A stretch of 64,000 nucleotides of DNA, from NCBI RefSeq assembly GCF_014284275.1, contig NZ_JACOFU010000003.1, forward strand, positions 186,001 to 250,000, given 5' to 3'. The position numbers and the translations under genes are program-made. Positions within the stretch are counted from its first letter, which is position 1. The number at the start of each line of letters is the position of its first letter. This stretch comes from Affinundibacterium amnicola (GTDB taxonomy: Bacteria; Pseudomonadota; Gammaproteobacteria; Burkholderiales; Burkholderiaceae_D). Shown one piece after another: positions 37,857 to 48,123 of the stretch. The notes beneath the pieces are model-generated. The model ran no database searches, was not told the origin of the DNA, and saw only the letters and a program-made list of their open reading frames with translations.

Positions 37857-38108
37857 TTACTCGGTATTTTCTTTGTCCTTAGTCGCCTCTTGAGCTTCGG
37901 ATAATTTTCCATCAAAGGCCAAAATGTCAGCTGGCTGACATTGCAGCACGTGACAAATTTTTTCCAAGGTATCAAAGCGTATTGCCTTCGCACGTCCTGA
38001 TTTGAGTACCGACAAATTTTGTGGTGTGATATCGACTAACTCTGCCAAGGTGTTGAGGCGCATCTTGCGCTGCGCTAACACCACATCTAAGTTCACAATG
38101 ATAGGCAT
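37857..38108 (-). CDS. Small HTH regulator (Cro/C1, YozG-like)
   Basis: An 83-residue helix-turn-helix protein with RKMRLNTLAELVDITPQNLS and GRAKAIRFDTLEKICHVLQC, the pattern of the YozG-type regulators with the CQPADIL ending. Such genes pair with DUF2975 membrane proteins, and here the DUF2975 gene is directly upstream, 9 bp away. It is probably an autoregulator of the pair; no operator could be identified. Confidence 0.88.
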   Translation of the reverse strand: MPIIVNLDVVLAQRKMRLNTLAELVDITPQNLSVLKSGRAKAIRFDTLEKICHVLQCQPADILAFDGKLSEAQEATKDKENTE

Positions 38109-38117
38109 GCTGTTTCC

Positions 38118-38705
38118 TTAAATGGTAAGTTCGGCTTCTTCGTTGAGGTCGGTGCCGATTTCTAAGGCCCAAAGCATTAAACTTAGGAAACCTAGCTCTA
38201 TCGAGAACAGAAGAACACTGGTGACAAGACTATTTATCCCTAAACCAACGCTAGAACTTGTAGCATAAAAGGTAGTGCAGATCGCCATTAATTGGCAGCC
38301 ATAAAAAAAATAAGCAAAATACAGATTCATTTTGTATGCTTTTCGTGCATGATTTACGGCGACCTTGTTGAATATGTCTCCCTCGTAAAAACACTCAATT
38401 AGTCCATGGAAATAAAAAATAATGTAAGTACACATGTATAGCCCAATTCCCGCGATCGCAATACAGGTTATTTTGCTGGTTAGGTCTAGTTTTGCTTTCC
38501 ATAACCACGCCATTGGGTCATTGATCACTGTCATATTTATGACAACATCTATTAACGTGGTATTCCCTGTTGGAAGGCATGCAAAAATGAGTAATGCGAT
38601 CGCACCCATGAGTCCTGTCAAAATTAACATCGGCATAGAAATCCAAATCAAATACCCACTAACTTTGCGAAATGCGGCAATCCGCTTGTTGCGTTCTACA
38701 TTCAT
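38118..38705 (-). CDS. DUF2975 membrane protein
   Basis: A 195-residue protein with four hydrophobic segments (residues about 20-45, 70-90, 120-145, 160-180), typical of DUF2975. It ends with a short polar tail EIGTDLNEEAELTI. Members are encoded with a YozG-like HTH protein, as here, and their activity is not known. It is the first gene of the DUF2975-HTH unit. Confidence 0.82.
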   Translation of the reverse strand: MNVERNKRIAAFRKVSGYLIWISMPMLILTGLMGAIALLIFACLPTGNTTLIDVVINMTVINDPMAWLWKAKLDLTSKITCIAIAGIGLYMCTYIIFYFHGLIECFYEGDIFNKVAVNHARKAYKMNLYFAYFFYGCQLMAICTTFYATSSSVGLGINSLVTSVLLFSIELGFLSLMLWALEIGTDLNEEAELTI

Positions 38706-38853
38706 CTATCGCTCCTCAAATGGTTTCATGATGGGCGTATTGTATGAAGTAAAAATATGAAAAGCAATGTTTATTTATTGTTTATCGATAATTTATTAAT
38801 GTAAGTGATTTGTTAATAGGGTTTTGAATAAATGAGATTTATGCATAAACCTT

Positions 38854-38937
38854 GCGAGCGGCCGAAGTTCAGATCGAGAAGTGCACCTGTACAAGAGCGC
38901 AGATACATTCCGCTAGCCAGACTTCGATCACGCGCGC
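38854..38937. repeat. Diverged copy of the pre-fba hairpin repeat
   Basis: The left part shares the blocks GCGAGCGG, AAGTT, AGAAG and CTGTAC with 24466-24503, in the same order and spacing. The right part can pair back (CTTCGATCACGCGCGC against GCGAGCG...). The rest of the 301-bp gap between DUF2975 and the transporter gene shows nothing else. Confidence 0.5.
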
Positions 38938-39006
38938 TGCTATCAACACCTTAAAGCTATGCTTGAAGATTTGTTTTTATAGCGTTAAGAAAAAATGGTA
39001 GTAACT

Positions 39007-42000
39007 TCATTTCTCAGATTTTCTTGGCGGTATTTCATGAAACTCTAAGCCGATGTCGCCAAACAAGCGATGCACGTATTCGGGCGATGGACTTTGTTCG
39101 GCGAACCGTGCAACTAGCTCGGGCAAGGTGGCCTGCATATCGTGCTGATGCAGTTCGATGAAATTTCTTAACACCGCATGATATTTTTCATCACCAAGAT
39201 GGTTTTTCAGCGCGTGCAAGATGATCGGTCCTTTGCCATAAGCGATGTACTCTTGTTGCTCCAGATTGAGCAGCGAGGCTTGGTCTTGATGAGCAAATGC
39301 ACGACCACTTTGATAGCGGCGTAAGTTGAATGCCATTAGACTCGTTTGCATGCTTGCGCCATACATCTGACCCAGTACACTCGCCTCAATCTCTTTTGCA
39401 ATAGACTCGGTGAGCACCTTTTCACCACGGGTGATTTTCGGCGTTAGTTTTTCGCCAAACCATTGGTGTGCAACTTCATGGATGGTATTGCGCGCGACGT
39501 TATTGATCGCGGCACCATCCTGATAGTCCTGCAAGAACAGGGTTTCATTGAGCGCGACAATTCCAGCAGAAGCACGGCCACCAAAGGAATGGTAGTGAGG
39601 CACTTCGATGATTCTGAGAGAAGCGTAAGGATAATCACCAAATTGCTTTTGCATTGTTTTCAAGGTAAATGTGGCTGCTTTCGCGATTTCAGTCGCATTG
39701 CGTTGGTGCTCAGGGTGGAAGTAAAGGGTGACTGAAATGCCGTTTGCAGTCACTTGATGCCTTTGATATTGCGCACTGAAATAGCCGACAACTGGGTAAA
39801 TATTTTGTGGCATTTCATATTGATAGTAAGAACGGCCGTCCTGTTGCCATTGTCGAACTAACTCCCCTGATGTCAGTGCCGTTTGCGGACTGGTGGTTGA
39901 GATGGTTGCTGAAAATGCGCGCTTTTGGGTAGTCAAACTTGGCGTCACTGAAGTTTTTTCTGCTAATCCATATGCCTTACGACTAAAACTATCGTCGATC
40001 TCTAGCATCGCGGCATAGCCCAATAAAGGCTCGAACTCGCCTTGATGAAAGTACACGCCGTTTTCCACGATGCCGCGGTTGATGGCAAATGCTTGTGAAC
40101 GCATTTGCAAACTGTAATTGAGTGTTAGCTGTGCGCCTAGTTGCATTGGCTGACTAAGCTCAATGCTATATGTGTGCCAGAGGTTTTCTGATCTTTGCTC
40201 TACTATGCGTCCTGTTTCAATACTGATGTTTTGTAGTGGCTGCTTTGTGGTGACTAAGATCTTGGTAATCGGCTGATTGAAGTGATTGGTGATCTGATTA
40301 CGCGATTGAATATTGACCAGACCTTGTTCTGGGTAGATATCGAGCGAGACCGTAGTTTGGCTAAATTCAGGATGTGGCAAGGTCGCAAAAGCGCGATAAC
40401 TTTTTTCGTAGTCAGCTCTGGCTGCTAACTGAGCGTTGGTTGAATTTAGCCGCACCTGTGGCGGTAAGCTTGATTGTAACCAGACAACAAACAAAGCAAA
40501 TGCGCCAAAAAAAATGATGCCAGCTTTGAATGCCCGCATAGCCTTATGCGCTAACCGCTCCTGTCGTAACCACCATCTCTGGGTGAATAGCGCGATGGCT
40601 AAAGCCAATGCTCCCCAGTAGATCGCCAACAAATTGAATTGTTCAAGGTGACCTGCAAAGCCAGCCAGTGCCGAATAGTCGCGGCTTAAATCGGGGAATT
40701 GATTCAGTTGCCATAAAACGGAGCCGTTCCCCGCAGTCTGCAGCAACTGACTCAAGCTGATCAACACGCCAGCACTGATCGCCATCGCCAGATACTTATT
40801 GGCGGAGGTTTTTTGTGCGATCAGCGTTTGGATAAAAAATATCAGTACGGCATGGTAAAGAGTCGGTAGCAGAAAATAGTAGCTGCTTACGCCATATAGC
40901 GTCCATGCTATGCTTGAATCAGCGATGGTCGTCTGATACATCATGCAGGCGCCAAGCATCAATACCAGCATGACCAGCGGAATGGTCATGCTGCTGATCA
41001 ATTTGGCGAGGTAGTTGGTCGTTGAATACAGTGGCGTCGAGAGGATGATTTCTGCGACCTTCAGTTCGCGTTCTTGCCAGATGCTTTCCGCAATAATGAA
41101 CACGAGTAGTGCCTGGGCAAACAGTCCAAATGCCTCACCAGCCTGTCTGATCAGGCCCGCGCTAGTGATGTATTTTCCGGAAAATTCATGGCTACTAAAT
41201 ACGCCAGCCACCATCAAGATACCAATCAGCAACATGCACGTCCACAGCAACAACAAAATGCGGATGGGCCAGTTCGCCAATAATTGACTGGTATAAAAAG
41301 CGACTTGCCGGCTCAATGTACTTAGCCAGTAGCGAGTGGCAGAAAGTTCTTGTGGTACTGATGTGAGTCTCACAGCTGGCATAGCATGTTGCCAGTCCAC
41401 GGCGTTGTCCGTTGGTGCGGCTGCATGTTTAGCTAAGTTTCGGAGCCGGGCTTGCGGCAGTTGTGATGCTTTTGCTTCGCGCCATAAATAGCCTAATAGC
41501 AGCAAGCTTAGTGCGCTCACCCAAATTCGGTTGAGCAACATAGGTCCACTGAGTTGAAACCATTGTTGATTTTTTTGCTGCGGTAGCCAAAACTGTGTTT
41601 GCTCAAAAAAAGCACTGGCTGCAAATGGATCTACAATGGCAAAAAAAGGTGTCCATGCCGATGTCGACAATAAAGACTCGCCGCTGATTGGTGCCTTGAT
41701 CACGATCAGTGCAGTGCCAGCTAGAGCGACCAGTAGTAGACTACAGCAATAGCTAATTTTGGCGTCGCGCCAGCGCGTGGTGACCGCAATAAGCACGGCA
41801 CTTACCAGCAAAATGTTCGGTAAAACCACCACCAGCCAGGGCCAGGCAAAATCGCTCAAATTTAGCAGCTGTACTTTGGCCGGATCAGCATCAGTCAACA
41901 GTAGTGCCGCCAGCATCCCCAGTATCAGACAAAAAGAAATCAGTACGGATGACACCACAATTGTGATCCAACGGCTGACTAATAGCGGGCGATTGCTTAA

Positions 42001-42267
42001 TGGTTCAATGACACTGGCAAATCGATGTTCCTGATCCTTTAGTAAGACGGTAATGGCGAACAAGGCCACCACAAACGTCAACAATATCGAAACCAGAATT
42101 AAAAAGTAGCTAATGCGATACGGAGAATTCAACGCGAGTTGTTCCATCCCTTCGCCGATCTGCTGGCTATTGATGAGATAACCGTAGCCAAGCGCTAATA
42201 GCGATAACACGATGAGCATACGCTGCTTCACCGCAAAATAGAGTTCAAATCCAAGTAGTGATTGCAT
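39007..42267 (-). CDS. ABC-2 permease fused to M1-family metallopeptidase domain
   Basis: A 1086-residue protein. The first 580 residues are an ABC-2 type permease with about twelve helices in two sets (residues about 15-275 and 335-565). The last 450 are a peptidase of the M1 fold outside the membrane, with HEVAH at 930-934 and VLTESIA providing the expected third zinc ligand, spaced one residue further than in classic M1 enzymes. The ATPase gene lies 12 bp upstream, so the two make one exporter. Known relatives carry this fusion; substrates are not known. Confidence 0.85.
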   Translation of the reverse strand: MQSLLGFELYFAVKQRMLIVLSLLALGYGYLINSQQIGEGMEQLALNSPYRISYFLILVSILLTFVVALFAITVLLKDQEHRFASVIEPLSNRPLLVSRWITIVVSSVLISFCLILGMLAALLLTDADPAKVQLLNLSDFAWPWLVVVLPNILLVSAVLIAVTTRWRDAKISYCCSLLLVALAGTALIVIKAPISGESLLSTSAWTPFFAIVDPFAASAFFEQTQFWLPQQKNQQWFQLSGPMLLNRIWVSALSLLLLGYLWREAKASQLPQARLRNLAKHAAAPTDNAVDWQHAMPAVRLTSVPQELSATRYWLSTLSRQVAFYTSQLLANWPIRILLLLWTCMLLIGILMVAGVFSSHEFSGKYITSAGLIRQAGEAFGLFAQALLVFIIAESIWQERELKVAEIILSTPLYSTTNYLAKLISSMTIPLVMLVLMLGACMMYQTTIADSSIAWTLYGVSSYYFLLPTLYHAVLIFFIQTLIAQKTSANKYLAMAISAGVLISLSQLLQTAGNGSVLWQLNQFPDLSRDYSALAGFAGHLEQFNLLAIYWGALALAIALFTQRWWLRQERLAHKAMRAFKAGIIFFGAFALFVVWLQSSLPPQVRLNSTNAQLAARADYEKSYRAFATLPHPEFSQTTVSLDIYPEQGLVNIQSRNQITNHFNQPITKILVTTKQPLQNISIETGRIVEQRSENLWHTYSIELSQPMQLGAQLTLNYSLQMRSQAFAINRGIVENGVYFHQGEFEPLLGYAAMLEIDDSFSRKAYGLAEKTSVTPSLTTQKRAFSATISTTSPQTALTSGELVRQWQQDGRSYYQYEMPQNIYPVVGYFSAQYQRHQVTANGISVTLYFHPEHQRNATEIAKAATFTLKTMQKQFGDYPYASLRIIEVPHYHSFGGRASAGIVALNETLFLQDYQDGAAINNVARNTIHEVAHQWFGEKLTPKITRGEKVLTESIAKEIEASVLGQMYGASMQTSLMAFNLRRYQSGRAFAHQDQASLLNLEQQEYIAYGKGPIILHALKNHLGDEKYHAVLRNFIELHQHDMQATLPELVARFAEQSPSPEYVHRLFGDIGLEFHEIPPRKSEK

Positions 42268-42279
42268 GTCGTTGCTTCC

Positions 42280-43200
42280 TTATGCTACTTGCGTTTGCTG
42301 AAGATCCAAGCTTGCGTGCTGATGCTGTTGCAACAGGTAGAAATAAGCATCTTGCAAGTCAGGTGCAGCCTGGATAAAATCGGATGAAGGCGCTTGCGCT
42401 GCGAGGACACGCACTTGGCAACGGCCGCTAATAAAGCGGCTGGATAATAGCGGGAACTGCTGTTGAAATGCAGGGATCTGCTCTGGTGAAATGTCGGCTT
42501 GCCACAACTGCTTGGACAGACGTTCGATGAGTGTTTTCGGCGCACCGGAAAAGCGTACTTTGCCATGATCAAGCACCGCCATATTGCTGCACAAATTGTG
42601 AATGTCTTCAACAATATGGGTCGAGAAAATGATAATCATCGACTGGGCAATTTCACATAGCAAATGATGCAGGCTATGACATTCCTGAGGATCGAGGCCA
42701 GCCGTTGGCTCATCTACGATCAGGATTTGCGGATCGGCTAACAGAGCCTGCGCAATACCAAAGCGCTGCCGCATGCCACCAGAAAATTCGGCGACTGCCT
42801 GATGGCGATATTGGCTTAAATTTGTGCGTGCGAGCAGGTAGTCAATCTGCCGTGTGCGCTGTTGTTGGTCGCGGATGCCTTTCAGTACCGCCAAATAGTG
42901 CAGTAACTTTTCTGCCGACACCTTTGGATAAACGCCAAACTCTTGTGGCAAGTAACCTAAGACGCGCCTGATACTTTCCGGCTGTTTGCTAATATCGTTG
43001 CCATTAAATAAAATTTTACCGCTGTCAATTGACTGCAAGGTGGCAATGCTGCGCATCAAAGACGACTTACCCGCGCCGTTGGGACCAAGCAAACCAAACA
43101 TACCGTTGCCCAGCTCCAGATGAATATTGTCCAGCGCTTGGCGATCCCCTGAATACGATTTGCAGACCTGTTGAATGAGCAGATGATTATTGTGCGCCAT
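42280..43200 (-). CDS. ABC transporter ATP-binding protein
   Basis: A 306-residue ABC ATPase with Walker A GPNGAGKSS, signature FSGGMRQRFGIAQAL, Walker B ILIVDEPTAGLDP and the switch histidine in IIIFSTHIVEDI. The ATG at 43200, preceded by AAGGAACC, fits the family start; the frame is open upstream to 43311. It powers the permease-peptidase encoded next. It is divergent from the LytS-type kinase across 267 bp, which suggests shared control. Confidence 0.95.
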   Translation of the reverse strand: MAHNNHLLIQQVCKSYSGDRQALDNIHLELGNGMFGLLGPNGAGKSSLMRSIATLQSIDSGKILFNGNDISKQPESIRRVLGYLPQEFGVYPKVSAEKLLHYLAVLKGIRDQQQRTRQIDYLLARTNLSQYRHQAVAEFSGGMRQRFGIAQALLADPQILIVDEPTAGLDPQECHSLHHLLCEIAQSMIIIFSTHIVEDIHNLCSNMAVLDHGKVRFSGAPKTLIERLSKQLWQADISPEQIPAFQQQFPLLSSRFISGRCQVRVLAAQAPSSDFIQAAPDLQDAYFYLLQQHQHASLDLQQTQVA

Positions 43201-43467
43201 GTTGGTTCCTTGATGAGCAAATGAAAGGACTGCATCTTTCACCGCTGAACTAAGCAAGGCAATACATTCGCCAATTAATATGACTAAGCACCTGAGATCG
43301 ACGGCCAACAATCAGAAATCTAGTGTGTATGCGTTCACCCTTCGTTTACGGGATTTCGTCCGCTAATTCGCAGCGTTGAACATGAATATCAGCGACAGCA
43401 TGGAAAACTGGCGCTAAAACGCGTAATCTCCCACCTTCAGCATAATGAAAAAAATACGGGAGCCTTA

Positions 43468-44670
43468 GTGTTGCGAACTTTTTTTGCCAAGCGTCATCAT
43501 CAAATCGCAGTCATTGTGGTGTTGATTGCGTTCGTCATGTGTAGTTTGCTGATTAGCTTTTATAACAGTACCGCGCTGGATATTTACTCGGTTTCCTTGG
43601 CGTATATAGTCTTTGCTTACCTTCTATTTGCGCTGTTGCTTGCGATGGAAATCACGCAGCGACGCAAGACACAAGCGACCCAGACAGCCACCAACATCCC
43701 TCTGCTAAAGACAGCACTGACCTTGGTAATCGCAAGCTGTTTGCTGATGACGTTAGAAAATATCTCGCAACATCGACTGCTTTACAATAGCGCTGCCGTA
43801 CTTGCCTTTGCGGTGCTGTTGTTTCATGTGATTAGTTATGTGGCGTATAAAATTCCCTTGGACAGTGAGCTGATTGATCTGATGGAACATCAGCAGCGTC
43901 AATCTTATCTGCTGTATGCGGTATTTTTAGTGCTGTTATTTCTACTAAGTACCATCATGGATCAGAGCGACCCCTATGGCCCGCATTTTCAGTTGAGAAT
44001 CGTCTTTTGGATTTTATTCATTCATATGATGCTCAGTTGGATAATCCAATTGTGGAAATTAAATCAGCGGCTACGTAATGAACGCACTAACACTGAATTA
44101 ATGTTACTGAAGAGCCAGATCAACCCACACTTTTTCTTCAATACATTGAACAATCTTTATGGCCTCGCGCGTGAGAAATCAGACCAAACACCCGACGTGA
44201 TATTGCGCTTGTCCGACATGATGCGCTATACCATTTACCAAGGGCAGCGGGATAGCGTGAGTGTGCAAGAGGAAATGGCGTATTTAAAGAATTTTATTGA
44301 ATTACAACAGCTGCGCTTTCAGAAAGAAGTGCAAGTGATATGGATTGTCGATGTGCAGAAAAATGTGCCGTTGCCGCCATTGTTGTTCATCAATTTACTG
44401 GAAAATGCCTATAAACATGGCGTAGAAAAGTTGGTCGATAATGCCTATGTAAAAATTGATCTTTACGCTGACCATACGCAATTGATTTTTAGCGTCGTCA
44501 ATAATTTTGATCCAGAAGAAACAAGCAGTCTGACACAGGGTGGCGGTATTGGTTTAGCGAATCTGCGCAAACGCTTGGCGCTGCATTATCCGGATCGGCA
44601 TTTGCTACAGATCACGCAAACAGATCAATGTTATAGCGCGAAGTTGACGCTAACTCTGGTAGATCAATAA
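43468..44670 (+). CDS. LytS/YpdA-type histidine kinase
   Basis: A 400-residue membrane kinase. The first 200 residues have about six hydrophobic segments; then the His_kinase domain with MLLKSQINPHFFFNTLNNLY and the HATPase domain with NLLENAYKHGVEK and GGGIGLANLRKRL. The start is GTG at 43468 with GGGAG before it. It pairs with the LytTR regulator 20 bp downstream. Facing the ABC/peptidase genes, it probably senses a substance handled by that exporter; this is inference. Confidence 0.9.
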   Translation: MLRTFFAKRHHQIAVIVVLIAFVMCSLLISFYNSTALDIYSVSLAYIVFAYLLFALLLAMEITQRRKTQATQTATNIPLLKTALTLVIASCLLMTLENISQHRLLYNSAAVLAFAVLLFHVISYVAYKIPLDSELIDLMEHQQRQSYLLYAVFLVLLFLLSTIMDQSDPYGPHFQLRIVFWILFIHMMLSWIIQLWKLNQRLRNERTNTELMLLKSQINPHFFFNTLNNLYGLAREKSDQTPDVILRLSDMMRYTIYQGQRDSVSVQEEMAYLKNFIELQQLRFQKEVQVIWIVDVQKNVPLPPLLFINLLENAYKHGVEKLVDNAYVKIDLYADHTQLIFSVVNNFDPEETSSLTQGGGIGLANLRKRLALHYPDRHLLQITQTDQCYSAKLTLTLVDQ

Positions 44671-44690
44671 ATATAGGAGCACTAAGGAGT

Positions 44691-45401
44691 ATGCCAATTC
44701 GTTATATGATCGTCGATGACGAACCCATCGCACACCGCATCATTGAGGATTATTGTGCCGAAATTTCCAACTTGGCGTTAGTCAATAATAGCTACAACGC
44801 CTTGGCCGCGCTGGAATATCTCAACAGCCATACCGTCGATTTAATTTTCCTTGATATTAATATGCCCAAACTCAAAGGTTTTGAGTTTTTGCGTACTTTA
44901 AAACAGGCACCACCTGTCATCGTTACCTCGGCCCATCAGGAGTACGCGATTACGGGTTATGAATTTGACGTATGCGACTACTTACTCAAGCCTTTTAGTC
45001 TGGCGCGGTTTATGATGGCAATCAATAAAGTACCTACGCCATTCGCTAGCGCAATCAAGCAATCAGTACCATCTGCAAAACCGGAAAATATTGAGCTGCT
45101 ATCCATCTTTGTCAAAGGTGACAAGAAACAGCATCAAGTTTTTCTAGCCGATATCGTGTATATCGAAGCCTGCGGTAATTACAGCATTTTGCATTTTAAA
45201 GAGGGCAAATTAATCACTCAACAGACCTTATCAGGATTTGAAAAGCAGCTTCCCAGCGATCAATTTATTCGTATCCACAAATCCTTTATCGTCGCTAAGG
45301 CAAAGGTGCAGGCCATTGAAGCAGCGAATTTGCTGCTAGCGAACAAAACTATTCCAATTGGACAGAGCTATAAAAAAATGCTCAGTGACTGGATAAAATA
45401 G
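44691..45401 (+). CDS. LytTR-type response regulator
   Basis: A 236-residue regulator with receiver (DDEP at residues 9-12, phosphoacceptor Asp55 in LIFLDINMPK) and a C-terminal LytTR DNA-binding domain (ADIVYIEACGNYSILHF, QFIRIHKSFIVAK). AGGAGCACTAAGGAG stands just before the ATG. It forms a unit with the upstream kinase. Confidence 0.95.
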   Translation: MPIRYMIVDDEPIAHRIIEDYCAEISNLALVNNSYNALAALEYLNSHTVDLIFLDINMPKLKGFEFLRTLKQAPPVIVTSAHQEYAITGYEFDVCDYLLKPFSLARFMMAINKVPTPFASAIKQSVPSAKPENIELLSIFVKGDKKQHQVFLADIVYIEACGNYSILHFKEGKLITQQTLSGFEKQLPSDQFIRIHKSFIVAKAKVQAIEAANLLLANKTIPIGQSYKKMLSDWIK

Positions 45402-45777
45402 CTGTACCCAACAAGTTCATAACACGCTTATTTATGCTTGTACTCAAATGACTAATGCTTTGGTTTTTAAAGCGATAAGCACCAAGATTTGCACTTTTTC
45501 CACTGCTAAGTGCTAGCTTGATTGTTGGCGAGGCCAGTAACTCTTTTTATACACCGCTCCTGTGTCGTTGTCGCTTCGAATGAAATATGACGATAAACTT
45601 GTTTTCGATGTTGTTGCGTGGTTTGTTCTAGCGCAAATTCTGTGTTGCTTGTAGCTGTCTGGATCTGTTTTTCACGCAAAACTAGTTCTTTATAACTAGG
45701 TGTTTGATCAAGTAGCTGATTGACCTAGTTGCAGCGATATCTAGACTGTGGAGTTGTATCCACTTTCTGGAGTTCGT
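45402..45777. other. Intergenic region before the TonB receptor gene
   Basis: A 376-bp gap with no gene. It holds a small hairpin CTAGTT-N6-AACTAG (45682-45699) and AT-rich stretches, but no recognisable Fur box or terminator run. I cannot place a promoter with confidence. Confidence 0.3.
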
Positions 45778-48093
45778 ATGAAAACCTCTGCAAGTCTGCA
45801 TAAAAAATCGTTGACGCGTAAGCCCTTGCGTAAGATGGCAATTGCCGTCGGACTGACTTGTATCTGTTCCCTTGCAACGACTGCGTTGTATGCGCAGACT
45901 CAGACTGGCAGCGTGCTTCTGGTGGATAAGGCACCGCAAATCGTCGTGATCAGTGGCACGCGCTATGAGCAATTTGTTGAGAACTTGCCCTTGTCGATTG
46001 ACGTCATTGAACAAAAAGAATTGGAACGTTTGGGGATTGTTGATATTCGCGATCTGGCAAAAAATTTGTCGAATATTGAGGTCAAGCGAGCGCCTGCTCG
46101 GTTCACGGTGACGGGTGTCGGTAATGCCACCGGAAGGGATGGAAATGCTGGCTTTAGTATTCGCGGACAAGATGGCAATCGCGTGTTGATGTTGATCGAT
46201 GGCATGCGCTTGCCGCGTAGTTATATCAATGGCAGCAATGCATTTGGCCGCGATTCAATTGCGATGAATCTGGTACGTCAAGTCGAGATCGTACGTGGCC
46301 CAGCTTCTGTTCTTTATGGCTCTGATGGCTTAGCAGGTTTAGTCAATTTTATGAGTTTGGAGCCACAAGATTTTTTACAGGAGAAAAATGCCGCACCCAA
46401 GGAATTTGGTGGCAAAGTGGTCGCCGCTTGGAGTGGAGATGATCACAGCCGTCATCTCAATGCGAGCTTAGCAGGGCGCTTGAATCCGCAATGGAGTTGG
46501 CTGTTGAGTGTTAACACTGGCAAAGCAAGAGGACTGGAAAATAAGGGCGTCAACGATGCACCAAATATTGATCGTACACGTCCAAATCCGCAGGATGACC
46601 AATCACAATCAGTGCTGGCAAAATTGCAGTATCAGCCTGAGGCAGGCCAAAAGCATAGCTTGAGTTTAGAGCACGTAGGAAAAACTTCGGACTTTGAACT
46701 TTTATCGAGTCGCGCGAAGTTACCAATGACAACCGCAGCGGCTGTTAAAGGTGAAAGTGTACATAAAGATTTCCAACGCGATCACCTTAGCTTGATCAGT
46801 CGTTATGAATTGAAGAACGATTGGATAGATCATCTGCAAAGCCATCTCAGTTATCAAGACAGTAGCGCACAAGATGATGGTGTGACGCATAGAAATACTT
46901 TGGCAGATCGCGTACGTAAAGTATCGTATGCAGAGAAAGCGTGGCAATTTAGTTTGCAGGCCGATAAATTATTTAAGATGCCAGGAAATTGGGCGCAACG
47001 CCTGAGCTATGGTTTCGATTATTCGCGTATAGATGTCAGTAATTTTTTCGACGGGGTTGATCCAGGAAATGCAGATTTCACGCCACGTAAATATTTCCCA
47101 GATACGCGTGATGTAAGTAATGCAGTGTATTTGCAAGATGAAATTTTTTTGGGGAAATGGATTATTACGCCGGGTATTCGATACGATCGATTTGATCTTA
47201 AAGTCAAAACACAGTCTGGATTTTTCCCGCCATCCAAGCTCGCCGCGACCTCACTATCTGATTCTGCGGTCGTACCCAAATTGGGGATGCTGTATAAATT
47301 TAATCCAAACTGGAATGCGTATGCCAGTTTTGCCGGTGGATTCAGAGCGCCAAACGCGCAGCAAATTAACGGTGTATTTGAAAGCAGTACCGTGCCAGCT
47401 GTATTATTAGCAAATCCAAATTTGAAACCTGAAAAGAGTCAACATATCGAGTTGGGGCTGAGGGCTTTATTCCAAGATGTGAATATCGATCTGGCGGTTT
47501 TTAGTGGACGTTATCAAGATTTAATTTACGATAAAAAGCCTTTAGGTGGTCGCGGTGTTGCGGGTGATCCCGCTATCTTTCAAACTGTGAATGTCGACAA
47601 AGCGAAAATTTCTGGTTTTGAAATACGTGGGCAGGTCCAATGGATGAAAATCGCAGGTGGTGAATTAAGTTCACCATTCGCCTATGGCCAGACCAAAGGC
47701 ACAGATGAAGTATCGCACGCGCCACTCAGTTCGATTAATCCAGCAAAATTATTTGCAGGCTTGCGTTACACCACAGATCATTGGGATTGGCAATTGAATG
47801 CGCGTCATCAGGCCGGTAAAGAAGAAGCTGAATTGAGTAGTCCGTATTTGCCCAAGCCTGCCGTTCCTCCAAGAATACGGCAGTTCTTAGTACCTGCTGC
47901 CACCACAATGGATATGCAAGTTCAATGGCGTGTGCAGAAAAATTGGCGCATCAATCTAGGCGTTGATAATATGACGAATAAGAAATATTGGAACTGGACT
48001 GATGTGCAAGGTTTGGCTGCGAACTCACTGGTGGTCGATGCTTATACGCAGCCAGGGCGCTACTATCATGCTTCTTTGGTAGTAGGGCTTTAA
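45778..48093 (+). CDS. TonB-dependent receptor, haem/haemoglobin type
   Basis: Outer-membrane receptor of 771 residues from the ATG at 45778 (GGAG before it). A signal peptide runs to about residue 40 (TTALYAQ). The plug domain starts at VVISGTRYEQFVENLPLSIDV, with RDGNAGFSIRGQDGNRVLML and VEIVRGPASVLYGSDGLAGLV. The barrel follows with ASFAGGFRAPNAQQING and a late RINLGVDNMTNKKYW, ending in LVVGL. The pattern matches the TonB-dependent haemoglobin/transferrin group. No haem-uptake genes or Fur box lie next to it, so the ligand is unproven. Confidence 0.85.
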   Translation: MKTSASLHKKSLTRKPLRKMAIAVGLTCICSLATTALYAQTQTGSVLLVDKAPQIVVISGTRYEQFVENLPLSIDVIEQKELERLGIVDIRDLAKNLSNIEVKRAPARFTVTGVGNATGRDGNAGFSIRGQDGNRVLMLIDGMRLPRSYINGSNAFGRDSIAMNLVRQVEIVRGPASVLYGSDGLAGLVNFMSLEPQDFLQEKNAAPKEFGGKVVAAWSGDDHSRHLNASLAGRLNPQWSWLLSVNTGKARGLENKGVNDAPNIDRTRPNPQDDQSQSVLAKLQYQPEAGQKHSLSLEHVGKTSDFELLSSRAKLPMTTAAAVKGESVHKDFQRDHLSLISRYELKNDWIDHLQSHLSYQDSSAQDDGVTHRNTLADRVRKVSYAEKAWQFSLQADKLFKMPGNWAQRLSYGFDYSRIDVSNFFDGVDPGNADFTPRKYFPDTRDVSNAVYLQDEIFLGKWIITPGIRYDRFDLKVKTQSGFFPPSKLAATSLSDSAVVPKLGMLYKFNPNWNAYASFAGGFRAPNAQQINGVFESSTVPAVLLANPNLKPEKSQHIELGLRALFQDVNIDLAVFSGRYQDLIYDKKPLGGRGVAGDPAIFQTVNVDKAKISGFEIRGQVQWMKIAGGELSSPFAYGQTKGTDEVSHAPLSSINPAKLFAGLRYTTDHWDWQLNARHQAGKEEAELSSPYLPKPAVPPRIRQFLVPAATTMDMQVQWRVQKNWRINLGVDNMTNKKYWNWTDVQGLAANSLVVDAYTQPGRYYHASLVVGL

Positions 48094-48123
48094 ACTATTT
48101 TTTTGAAGTAAAGGTGTTTTAGC

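Noticed and set aside
45402-45777. Possible Fur box before the TonB receptor
   Set aside because: No 19-bp GATAATGATAATC-like palindrome is present; only a small CTAGTT/AACTAG hairpin.
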